From Dictyoglomaceae bacterium (GTDB lineage Bacteria > Dictyoglomota > Dictyoglomia > Dictyoglomales > Dictyoglomaceae), in assembly GCA_026417425.1 (NCBI GenBank), contig JAOADF010000149.1:1-27597 (forward strand): DNA of 27,597 nt, given 5' to 3'. Position numbers and translations under genes: made by a program. Positions 1 through 8,213 of the stretch are shown in pieces. Numbering within the stretch: position 1 is the stretch's first letter; each line of letters begins with the position of its first letter. The notes under the pieces are model-generated. The model searched no databases and had not been told where the DNA came from. It saw nothing but the letters and a program-made list of their open reading frames with translations.

Positions 1-2570
1 TCATTTATTATTTTTTCCTCTATGCTTTCATACCAATCTTGAGTTTCCTTTGAGGTCTTTAAAAAAGATAAATAATTACTTATTAATTCTCTAATATTTT
101 TCCATCTTCTTAGAATAATTTCTATAAGGAACAATATTATTATAATCAATAATATGGGAACATCTAAATCTTTCGTTTTTGTAGAAAGAAATCCCCAAGC
201 TCTAAAAACTTCCTTAGGCTCTTTTAAAATTTTACCATTAGTGGAGGAAGTTAAAAGATATGCCAATTTTTCATTAAAGGTTTGAGGAAGAAATTCAGGA
301 GTATTTTGAGAAAACCAAGAAAGTTTAGCAATATTTTTCTCCTCTTCCCACAAAGTTATTTGATATTTTCCTAAGATTCTTATGGGAAATTTACCCTGGT
401 AGAATCCTGGACCTTTTTGTTCCAATTCTCCCTTGTATTCTCTCCCCATAGGATCTGTTATTAAATATTTTATGTTTAAGAAATTTTTATAGTTTCCATA
501 GGAGTCCGCAGATCTTAAGTTTATAATTCCTTCGCTCTCTTTCTGAGTAATATTTACTTGAATATAAGGTATAAAATGGGGAATTGATCTTCTCAACAAC
601 TCACTCCAAAATTTACCTAAGTCACTCCATTTTAACCAGTTTTCTCCCCAATAGGATTTTAATGCAGAAGTGAAGACATAAACCTGTCCTAGTCCAAATT
701 GTCCAAAAGCTAAAATTGGATCTCCCATGGGAGAACTTAGTAAAACAGGATAAGGATATTTTGAAGAGGTAAGAACATAACCAGATAGTGATGGAAATTC
801 TTTTATTTCTAAGAATTCTTCTCTTTCTACTTTTGGTACAAATTGTTTCTCTATTATATTTGGTCGTAGAAGGGCTTTAGTCTCAGAAAGAAGAAGCTGA
901 GGAAGAGTTCTTAAATCCCATGTATGATAATATCTTCCATTTCCCCATTGGGCTATATCCTTAAGAAGAGAGTAGTTGGCATCCTCTCCTATTCCAATTG
1001 TAGATATGGTAATTCTATTTTTAGAAAGCCATTTAGTAATTCCATAAAAATCTCCACCTTCGGTCTGTCCATCAGTAATAGCAATTATGTGCTTGTTCTT
1101 AAAGGGTAATTTCACTAACTCTTCTCCTGCCGCTTTTAATGGTGGATAAAGAGAAGTTCCCCCTCCTGCTTCAATTCTTGATATTAATTCCGATACTTTT
1201 TCTTTATCCTTTAGAGGCTGAAGGGGGACAATCCATTGGTAAGCATGATCAAAGGCAATAAGTCCAAAATAATCCTCATCATTTAAAAAATCTACAACTA
1301 AGTGTGCAGATTCCTTTGCCAATTCTATTTTAGGTTCTCCACCACTTAATGCCCCCATGCTTCCTGATGCATCAATAACTAAAACTAAAGAGACATTTGA
1401 TCTTTTAAGAAGCTGTTCAGGTCTTAAAGTTAAAGGTAAAATATCCTCAATAGGAGTTTGTTGATAATCCCCAGCGGAAAGACTTTTATCTCCTCCAAGA
1501 ATTAAAAGGGTTCCTCCTCTTTCTAAAACAAAATTCTTTATAGAATTTATTTTTGACCAGGAAAGATTTCTTATAGGAATATTATCTAAGATTAAAACTT
1601 GATATTCTGAGAGCTTGTTTTCTAAGGATGAATAAGGATAATTTTCGTAATTTATATCCCATCCCTGTGCCTTAAGAGAATAGCCAAATATTGGTTGAAA
1701 ATCTTCTCCAATAAGATAAAGGATTTTAGGTTTGCCTTGAACATATATAAAATTTGTTCCTTTGTTATTTTCAATGTATGTATCTTTGGGAGCAGATATT
1801 TTGATATTTATACTATTAAGACCTGGTTTATTTGCTTTTAAACTAAAAGAATAGAAATTATCTTCATGTAAATTTCCAAGTAAATATTTATAGACTTTAT
1901 CTTCCCAATTTACCTCTAAAGTTCCTTCTTTAATTCCATAACTTTTAATATAAACTTCTAATGAAAAATATTGTCCTTGATGTACTATGTTAGGAGCTTG
2001 TATTTTCATTAATGCAATCTCATCAAACCCTTTTACCTTTAGAGGATATATATCTATTTGCACTTTTTCTTCTTTTAATTTATCCAATATTTTCTCAGTG
2101 TTTCCTACGTTTTCTTGAAGATCACTTATTAATACAACTCTTAAGGGCTCTGTCTTTTCTTTAAGAGAAAGGGCAGAAGAGATTGCAGATTCTATATTTG
2201 TAAAATGTGGTATTTCTATACCAGAGATTTTGTCAGTATTAACTTTTTCTTTTAAATCCTCTTCAATGTTTATATCTCCAGCAAAAGAAATTATTCCAAC
2301 TCTATCTTGAGGTTTTTTGAATTTTAAAGAAGAATTAATAAATTGAATTGCCTCTTCCTTTTCCTTCGAAGAAATACTTAAAGACTGATCTAATAAAAAT
2401 ATGGTATTTATCTGAGAATAGGGAGTGAAAAATTGGAGACCTGAGAGAGATAAAATAAGGAGTATCAATTGAAGATTTCTTAAAAGGGTTTTCTTAAAAG
2501 AGAATCTTTTAAGAAAGAAGATTAAAAATAAAATTAAAACTAAAAAATAAGGTCTACTAAATCCTATCAC
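1..2570 (-). CDS. Membrane protein with two VWA domains and a glutamine-amidotransferase-like region (3' end missing)
   Basis: The frame is open from a GTG at 2570 to the left edge, giving 856 codons, and the C-terminus lies outside the window. Two membrane segments (about residues 8-20 and 33-48) precede a first VWA-like domain with a DxSxS metal site (DQSLS, from D61). A region around residues 280-390 has hydrophobic strands and a GGTLLILGG turn, as in the GATase-like lobes found in such proteins. A second VWA domain has a full MIDAS start (DASGSMG, D400). A last membrane segment lies near residue 800, followed by a charged tail. GTG is the only usable start after the upstream in-frame stop at 2604. 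It overlaps the stop of the BatA-like gene as GTGA, so translation is probably coupled. Family knowledge supports a membrane-anchored partner of a MoxR ATPase; the exact role is unknown. Confidence 0.85.
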   Translation of the reverse strand, partial: MIGFSRPYFLVLILFLIFFLKRFSFKKTLLRNLQLILLILSLSGLQFFTPYSQINTIFLLDQSLSISSKEKEEAIQFINSSLKFKKPQDRVGIISFAGDINIEEDLKEKVNTDKISGIEIPHFTNIESAISSALSLKEKTEPLRVVLISDLQENVGNTEKILDKLKEEKVQIDIYPLKVKGFDEIALMKIQAPNIVHQGQYFSLEVYIKSYGIKEGTLEVNWEDKVYKYLLGNLHEDNFYSFSLKANKPGLNSINIKISAPKDTYIENNKGTNFIYVQGKPKILYLIGEDFQPIFGYSLKAQGWDINYENYPYSSLENKLSEYQVLILDNIPIRNLSWSKINSIKNFVLERGGTLLILGGDKSLSAGDYQQTPIEDILPLTLRPEQLLKRSNVSLVLVIDASGSMGALSGGEPKIELAKESAHLVVDFLNDEDYFGLIAFDHAYQWIVPLQPLKDKEKVSELISRIEAGGGTSLYPPLKAAGEELVKLPFKNKHIIAITDGQTEGGDFYGITKWLSKNRITISTIGIGEDANYSLLKDIAQWGNGRYYHTWDLRTLPQLLLSETKALLRPNIIEKQFVPKVEREEFLEIKEFPSLSGYVLTSSKYPYPVLLSSPMGDPILAFGQFGLGQVYVFTSALKSYWGENWLKWSDLGKFWSELLRRSIPHFIPYIQVNITQKESEGIINLRSADSYGNYKNFLNIKYLITDPMGREYKGELEQKGPGFYQGKFPIRILGKYQITLWEEEKNIAKLSWFSQNTPEFLPQTFNEKLAYLLTSSTNGKILKEPKEVFRAWGFLSTKTKDLDVPILLIIIILFLIEIILRRWKNIRELISNYLSFLKTSKETQDWYESIEEKIIN

Positions 2571-4360
2571 CTCAAATTTAATCCTCCCAAAAATATTATT
2601 ATCTCAATGATAAAAAGAATGAAAGATAAGAATAAAAGATATGGAGCTAAAGAGAGATTTATAAATCCCATTTCTTTTATATTATCCTTTATATTATTCT
2701 TCAATACAAATCTTGGTTTTATATTAGATTCATCCTTAGAGAATATATTTACAGCAAATATTCTTTCTTTATCTCTACTTTTAATTATATAAAATCCTAA
2801 ATCATAGGTTTCATTAAATTCAATTATACCTGTTCTATTTTCATATTCCTTTTTGATTCTTGGTGTTTGAATAGTATATATAGGATTTCCCTCTCTAATT
2901 ATAATAGCTTCTCCCGGCGATATCTTAGGATTAAATGAAAGAGCATATTTTATTGTATTATAGATAAATATGGGAAAGGAATCATATAAGTACCAGTTAG
3001 TATCTAATATTGAAAAAGACAAAATTACTGAGAAAGTATCTTTTTTCTCATAGATGAATCCAACGGGTCCTTTCTCACAATATAAAAAGGGCTTAAAATC
3101 TAAGGATTTTAAAATTAATGAAGAAGCAATATTTATATTTAAGGGATAAACAAGATTCATTATAGGATCTTCTTCCCAGCTTACTATTTTTGTTTTTGTT
3201 ATTTTACCGATAATTTCAAAATTAAAGTTTTTAGGAGGATAGCCAATAAAAAGGTAATTTCCAGAAGGGACATATTCTGGAATTAATCTGTCAAAAACTA
3301 TAAAATCATAGTTTAAAAAATCTTCCTGGGTAATATATCTTTTTATTTCTGTATAAGAATTAGGAATCGCTTTTAATGCTTTTTCTAAAAAGGGATTCCC
3401 TGATGATACCAATAAAATTTTGGGTTTTAAAATGGGTAAAAATAAATAAGCGGTATTATCTTCTTCTAATTGATCTTTAACTCTTAATTTAATCACAATT
3501 TTTTGGCTAATATATGGTACTTCAAAAATCAAATTCTTAATTTCTTGAGGTTTTATTAATAAACTACTCTTACTCAATATTTTATTATCACTCCATATCT
3601 CTAAAGGAAATTCCTTTAAATTTTCAGAAAAATTGGAAATTTCAATAAAAAGTTCTGCAATTTCACTATTTTTAGGAATAATTTCTGCCCTTGTTATGCC
3701 TACATTATCTCCATATTTTCCTAGGATATGTATGTGGTAATCATTTATGGAATTAGAAGGATAGGAAAAATATGCATTTCCGTCAGAAAAAATATGAATT
3801 TCCTTAGGAGTATTTGGAAGTAAAGATTCAGAAAATTCAATAGCAGATTCCATATTGTTTTTTGTATACAAAACCCTTAAGGATTTTATTTTATTTTCAA
3901 TTAGGTCATGTCTTAAAGTGAAAGAGGAGACAATTTCTGCCTTTTTTCCTACAGTTATCAATGCAACTGATCTCCAAAAAGGAATTTTATTTAAAACTTT
4001 TAATGCTTCAGTTTTAATATTTTCAAATCTAGAAGGAGGAATATCCTTTGATGCTAAACTTGCAGAACAATCTATTATCAGAATAACGGGTAAATTTATA
4101 TTCCCCTTGAATATTACATGAGGTTGAGCTAAAGAAAGAACTAAAAGGGTTAGAGCTAATATTTGAAGATAAAGGAGAATATTCTTTGGGAGTTTTTTAA
4201 ACCATTTTCCTGTAGGATTCTCTTTAAATATTTTTTCCCAAAGTAAGAGGGTTGGAATATGAACTAAAATTCTTTTTGGTCTTATAAGATGAAGAATAAT
4301 AATTACAGAAATTAATGATAAAAGCCATAAAAATTGAGGACTTATAAAATTTATTCTCAT
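2567..4360 (-). CDS. BatA-like membrane protein with VWA domain
   Basis: The predicted protein has 597 residues. It begins with the BatA-type N-terminal hairpin: a membrane segment (about 9-26), a basic turn with HLIRPKR, and a second segment (about 60-78). A VWA-like domain follows, with the metal-site motif DCSAS at D97, then a long beta-rich extracytoplasmic part and a final membrane helix near the C-terminus. I chose ATG at 4360 rather than the in-frame GTG at 4369, because this ATG overlaps the DUF58 stop codon as ATGA, the junction type used throughout the operon. BatA proteins occur with MoxR ATPases and DUF58 proteins and are thought to act in envelope stress or in assembly of membrane or periplasmic complexes. 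That role is family knowledge; nothing here identifies the client. Confidence 0.85.
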   Translation of the reverse strand: MRINFISPQFLWLLSLISVIIILHLIRPKRILVHIPTLLLWEKIFKENPTGKWFKKLPKNILLYLQILALTLLVLSLAQPHVIFKGNINLPVILIIDCSASLASKDIPPSRFENIKTEALKVLNKIPFWRSVALITVGKKAEIVSSFTLRHDLIENKIKSLRVLYTKNNMESAIEFSESLLPNTPKEIHIFSDGNAYFSYPSNSINDYHIHILGKYGDNVGITRAEIIPKNSEIAELFIEISNFSENLKEFPLEIWSDNKILSKSSLLIKPQEIKNLIFEVPYISQKIVIKLRVKDQLEEDNTAYLFLPILKPKILLVSSGNPFLEKALKAIPNSYTEIKRYITQEDFLNYDFIVFDRLIPEYVPSGNYLFIGYPPKNFNFEIIGKITKTKIVSWEEDPIMNLVYPLNINIASSLILKSLDFKPFLYCEKGPVGFIYEKKDTFSVILSFSILDTNWYLYDSFPIFIYNTIKYALSFNPKISPGEAIIIREGNPIYTIQTPRIKKEYENRTGIIEFNETYDLGFYIIKSRDKERIFAVNIFSKDESNIKPRFVLKNNIKDNIKEMGFINLSLAPYLLFLSFILFIIEIIIFLGGLNLR

Positions 4361-5235
4361 GTAATCCACCCACTGCTTCTTAAATACTTTAAAAGAAGCT
4401 CCTCTACAGGAATAGAAGTTACTGTTCTTAAATACTCAATTCCATAATTTAACGTAAACTCCTCTAATTCTTTAAGAAATTTATCTAATTCTTTTTTATA
4501 AATATCTATTAGATTCTCGTCTATAAAAATCTCTCTCTTCTCATTGGTTTCACTATCTACTAACCATAGATCCCCTTTAAAAGATGGATTTATTTCCTCT
4601 TCTCCTAAAAGTTGAATGGCATAAACGGAAAATTTTTTATATTTTGCCAAGGAAAGCCCTTCTTTGTATCCATTGGGAGAAAAGAAATCAGAGATGATGA
4701 TTAATATCCCCCTTCTTTTTTGCCAATTCAAATATTGTTTTAGGGCATTATTTAAGTCTGTAATTCCAATAGGTTTTATTATTTTCAATATATGGTATAA
4801 ATTAAAAATATTCTCTTTCTTTCTCTCCAAAGATACAAGATTATTTATAGTTTCTTGAAAAGAAGCAAATCTTACTTTTTCCCATGAGGAAAGTCCTAAA
4901 TATGCGAAAGCCAAAGAGAGTTCCTTTCCATAAAACAACTTTGAGGGTATTCCAAACCTCATAGATGAAGAAGAATCTAAAAGAATATGTACATCTAAAT
5001 CTTCTTCCTCTTCAAAAAGCTTTATTAGAAATTTTTCTAATCTTGCATAGATATTCCAATCTATATATCTTAATTCATCTCCCATCTGATAATTTCTATA
5101 ATCTGCAAACTCACTACCTCTTCCTACCTTAGGACTTTTTCTTTCCCCAATAGTCCCTGTAATTTTAATTTTTTTAGCAAAGAATCTTAATTTTTCTAAT
5201 TTTTCTATAATAGATAAATCTAACTCTTCTCTCAT
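4357..5235 (-). CDS. DUF58 domain protein (VWA-like, MoxR partner)
   Basis: The protein has 292 residues and shows the DUF58 signature: a GRGSEFADYRNYQMGDELR stretch at about 39-56, then IDWN at 58-61 and AR shortly after. A VWA-like domain follows, with a metal-site motif DSSSSM at 87-92 and a second acidic strand end (IISDFF) further on. It has no membrane helix and should be cytoplasmic. DUF58 genes almost always sit next to MoxR ATPases, as here, and are thought to link the ATPase to its target. The start overlaps the moxR stop as ATGA and the end overlaps the BatA-like start as ATGA, so three genes in a row are probably translationally coupled. The family assignment is firm; the client is unknown. 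Confidence 0.92.
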   Translation of the reverse strand: MREELDLSIIEKLEKLRFFAKKIKITGTIGERKSPKVGRGSEFADYRNYQMGDELRYIDWNIYARLEKFLIKLFEEEEDLDVHILLDSSSSMRFGIPSKLFYGKELSLAFAYLGLSSWEKVRFASFQETINNLVSLERKKENIFNLYHILKIIKPIGITDLNNALKQYLNWQKRRGILIIISDFFSPNGYKEGLSLAKYKKFSVYAIQLLGEEEINPSFKGDLWLVDSETNEKREIFIDENLIDIYKKELDKFLKELEEFTLNYGIEYLRTVTSIPVEELLLKYLRSSGWIT

Positions 5236-6215
5236 TTTTCTATTTCAGGAATCACCTCTAAGATCTCATTTAAAATTTTTTCCACTGTAATTCCTTCCGC
5301 TTCACCCTCAAAACTTAGTATAATTCTATGTCTCAAAGCAGGGAATACAACTCTTCTAATATCTTTAAAACTTACATTACTCCTTCCTTCCCAAAGTGAT
5401 AATGCCTTAGCACCTAAGATAATTGCTTGAGCACCTCGAGGACTGGACCCATATTTCACATATTTTTTAACAATTTGAGGAGCTATACCACTTTCTGGTT
5501 GAGTTGCAAGAACGATTCTTATGGCATAGTCTTTAATTATATGGGAGATAGGAACCATTCTAACCATTTTCTTTAGTTCTTCAATTACAGTATCATTAGC
5601 AACCTTCTTTACCTTTGGCATCTCAATGTTTGTTGTTCTATCTATAATTTCTAAAAGCTCATCTCTCTTAGGATAATTAAGTTCTAACTTAAAGAAAAAT
5701 CTATCCATTTGAGCTTCAGGTAACGGGTAGGTTCCTTCCATTTCAATAGGATTTTGGGTTGCTAATACAAAAAAGGGTTTGGGTAGGGAATATACTTTTC
5801 CTCCACTTGTGACATTTCCTTCTTGCATAGCTTCTAATAATGCGGATTGAGTTTTTGGAGTCGCTCTATTTATCTCATCTGCTAATAAAATATTTGTAAA
5901 TATAGGACCTTCTTGAAATTTAAATTGTTTCTGTTCCTTTTCATCGGTAATTATAATATTAGTTCCTGTGATATCTGCAGGCATAAGATCTGGAGTAAAC
6001 TGTATTCTTGAAAACTTTAAATCTAAAACTTCACTTAAAGTCTTTACCATTAATGTTTTTCCTAATCCAGGAACTCCTTCTAAAAGAACATGTCCACCAC
6101 AAAGTAAAGCTATTAGTACATAAGTTATTATTTCCTGGTATCCAACAATAATTTTATTTATTTCTTCCTGAATATTATGAGTGATTGTTGCAAAATCCTC
6201 TAAAGTTAATTTCAA
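5232..6215 (-). CDS. MoxR-family AAA+ ATPase
   Basis: The protein has 327 residues, the usual MoxR length. It has a Walker A GVPGLGKT (47-54), a Walker B ending in ADEINRA (D113, E114), a sensor 1 asparagine in ATQNPIEMEGTYPLPEAQMD (N155), an arginine-finger candidate in MDRFFF (R172) and a sensor 2 arginine in SPRGAQA (R260). MoxR proteins are ATP-driven chaperone-like machines that work with VWA proteins. The start is TTG at 6215: an AAGGAGGG ribosome site (6223-6230) sits seven bases upstream and overlaps the previous gene's stop. The gene is central in an operon with one DUF58 and two VWA membrane proteins, its expected partners. Everything needed for ATP hydrolysis appears intact. Confidence 0.95.
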   Translation of the reverse strand: MKLTLEDFATITHNIQEEINKIIVGYQEIITYVLIALLCGGHVLLEGVPGLGKTLMVKTLSEVLDLKFSRIQFTPDLMPADITGTNIIITDEKEQKQFKFQEGPIFTNILLADEINRATPKTQSALLEAMQEGNVTSGGKVYSLPKPFFVLATQNPIEMEGTYPLPEAQMDRFFFKLELNYPKRDELLEIIDRTTNIEMPKVKKVANDTVIEELKKMVRMVPISHIIKDYAIRIVLATQPESGIAPQIVKKYVKYGSSPRGAQAIILGAKALSLWEGRSNVSFKDIRRVVFPALRHRIILSFEGEAEGITVEKILNEILEVIPEIEK

Positions 6216-6229
6216 ATTTTTTCCCTCCT

Positions 6230-7477
6230 TTATTCTGAAAAATATGATTTAATAATCTCTTGTAAATCTTGAGGAATAAGTCTTGGATAAGTAGGATACT
6301 CATTTCTACTCATAAGAGAAGTATTCATAGGGGTAATAACCTTATCTTTTTCTTCCTTTAATGAGGGAGCCTCAAAAAGATATATCTTCTTTTTTGATTC
6401 ATCCATTCCTTGAGAAGGAACATAAACTTTTTCTCCTTCTGCATTTCGTCTAGGAGTAGGTTTTGATCCAAGTTTTTCCTTTCTTTCTTCTATTCCTGGG
6501 AGAGAGCCCTTTGCTTCTAAATTTTTTTCAGGCTTGTTATAGGAAGAATCAATATCTAAATCCTTTATTCCTTCATCCTTTGTTAATCCTTCTTTAGATT
6601 CATTACTTTCCATACCTAAATTTCCTTGGGATATACTTTTATCAGATTTAAATTCTTTATCAAGATTTTCTTTTAATAAAGAACCTTTCTGATCCAAATA
6701 ATTTTGAGACATCCCTTCTTGTTGTAAATATTTTTCCTCTTGAGTTTTTGAAGAGGTATTTTTCTCTTCAGAAGAGGTAGTTTTTTTCTCTAAAAATTCT
6801 TCCATGAGTTTTTCCTCTTCAAAATCCCATTCCGATAGAAGTTTCTCTAATACCTTATCCTTTTCTTTTTCTGCTTTAGATTTTTCCTTTTCTCTTTTTT
6901 CTTCAGTGATTTTTTCACCTTGTATATTTTTAGATATTTGTATTTTAGAAGAAAGATTTTCTTTTAATTTTAAGGATAATTCTTGTTCAATATTTTCTTT
7001 TTCTGTAATTATTGGCTTTTTTTGCAAAGGAGGATTGGAATTCAAGATATTTAAAATTATTAACATAAACATCAAAAAAGTAATAATTAACAAAAATTTA
7101 GAGGGTTTCCATTTATAAGAAGCTCTTAGAGATTTATCAGAAAGTCTATTCTCAAGATCATAGATTAGTTTATCCATTAATCCATAAGGTTCATTATACT
7201 CTTTATATTCCCAAAAGGTAATAAGTCTTTCTTCCAAATTAAAATATTTATCTGTGTTAAATATAATCTTCTCAAAATTAGGTTTTTTCTTTAGATATTT
7301 ATATAAAAAATAAGAGATTAAAAGAACTAAGACTGGAATATAGGGATAATTAAGATAAAGGTAATTTAAAAATAGAATTGTATTGATAGAAAGAATTGTA
7401 GATATTAAAGCTCCTTCAAATAAGTAAAAGAATTTCACTTTTTTCCATAATTCATTTATTTCTTGAAAAATTCTCAT
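6230..7477 (-). CDS. Membrane protein with long charged tail, function unknown
   Basis: The protein has 415 residues and I do not recognise a named domain with confidence. The N-terminus has two hydrophobic segments (about 17-42 and 44-61) and a third at about 128-146. From 150 to 380 it is highly polar, rich in Lys, Glu, Ser and Gln, and probably coiled or disordered. The C-terminus ends in an ordered-looking YPRLIPQDLQEIIKSYFSE, a pattern I recall from the ends of large membrane proteins encoded beside MoxR genes. Its gene overlaps the permease gene by 26 bases and lies 14 bases before moxR. The start ATG has a TGGAGG site at 7485-7490. A plausible role is membrane tether or substrate of the MoxR ATPase, but this rests on position only. 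Confidence 0.75.
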   Translation of the reverse strand: MRIFQEINELWKKVKFFYLFEGALISTILSINTILFLNYLYLNYPYIPVLVLLISYFLYKYLKKKPNFEKIIFNTDKYFNLEERLITFWEYKEYNEPYGLMDKLIYDLENRLSDKSLRASYKWKPSKFLLIITFLMFMLIILNILNSNPPLQKKPIITEKENIEQELSLKLKENLSSKIQISKNIQGEKITEEKREKEKSKAEKEKDKVLEKLLSEWDFEEEKLMEEFLEKKTTSSEEKNTSSKTQEEKYLQQEGMSQNYLDQKGSLLKENLDKEFKSDKSISQGNLGMESNESKEGLTKDEGIKDLDIDSSYNKPEKNLEAKGSLPGIEERKEKLGSKPTPRRNAEGEKVYVPSQGMDESKKKIYLFEAPSLKEEKDKVITPMNTSLMSRNEYPTYPRLIPQDLQEIIKSYFSE

Positions 7478-8210
7478 TATTTTTCCTCCAAGATTTTAAT
7501 TTAAATTGAGAAATAAATAATAAAAGGAAAGAGATAATTAAATAACTAGAAATTACTATCAAAAAATGGGAAATGCCAAAAGTAATATCTAAGGAAAGAA
7601 GATGTTGTGCCATTCCTGCCCAAAGGATATTATTTAAAGGAAGATAAGGATTTAAAAAGGGAATTAAAAAGGGAAGAAAAAGGAATATCAAATAACTTAA
7701 CCAATGAGCGGTCCAATTTAATGTTGGATTATATATAGTAGACCATAAAATACCAAGACTTATAAATATAAAAGAATCTAAAAGGATTAGAAATAGGAAA
7801 TAGTGAATCCTAATTTCAAAAGGAGAAGAAGCATAATTTGCTAAAATATTTATAGGAAGTAATAAAATTATTAAAATAAATATATAGGAAAATACACTTA
7901 AAAATTTGCCTAAAACTATGTTCCAAATTTTTTCAGGAGCATATTTTACCAAATCAAAAATCTTAAATTCCCTTTCTGCTAACAGATTCCCAGAAGCAAT
8001 TAGAGATGATAAATAAAAAATGATTAAAGCTTGAATAGAAAAACTAACAAGAGAAAGATTAGCTATATTAAAAGTTTTTAAATTCAATATAGAATCAGGC
8101 CAAAAAAGTACAAGGATTAATATTAAAAGTAGAAATATAGATATTTCTATCTTAATATATCTTTTACTTTTCAATCTTAATTCTAATTCTTTTATCCACC
8201 ATATACTCAT
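7452..8210 (-). CDS. ABC-2-type transporter permease without a neighbouring ATPase
   Basis: The protein has 252 residues and six predicted membrane helices (about 19-39, 51-74, 101-125, 135-156, 166-190 and 210-234). Between helices 2 and 3 lies the typical ABC-2 coupling region: a LLAERE turn (76-81), then KYAPEKIWNIVLGK. This is the layout of ABC-2 permeases such as the NatB/CcmB-like and YhgE/Pip-like groups. No ATP-binding subunit lies before it in the operon; one may lie beyond the left edge or elsewhere. The ATG at 8210 has a GAGGG site seven bases upstream. Its position between two envelope proteins and MoxR suggests a shared membrane complex or a substrate exported for it. The substrate cannot be told from the sequence. 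Confidence 0.78.
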   Translation of the reverse strand: MSIWWIKELELRLKSKRYIKIEISIFLLLILILVLFWPDSILNLKTFNIANLSLVSFSIQALIIFYLSSLIASGNLLAEREFKIFDLVKYAPEKIWNIVLGKFLSVFSYIFILIILLLPINILANYASSPFEIRIHYFLFLILLDSFIFISLGILWSTIYNPTLNWTAHWLSYLIFLFLPFLIPFLNPYLPLNNILWAGMAQHLLSLDITFGISHFLIVISSYLIISFLLLFISQFKLKSWRKNNENFSRNK

Positions 8211-8213
8211 TAA

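Noticed and set aside
6804..7118. Plus-strand open frame of 104 codons rich in Ser and Phe
   Set aside because: It is antisense to the Lys/Glu-rich tail of the 415-residue protein; the composition is the mirror of that tail, and no ribosome site or domain is seen.
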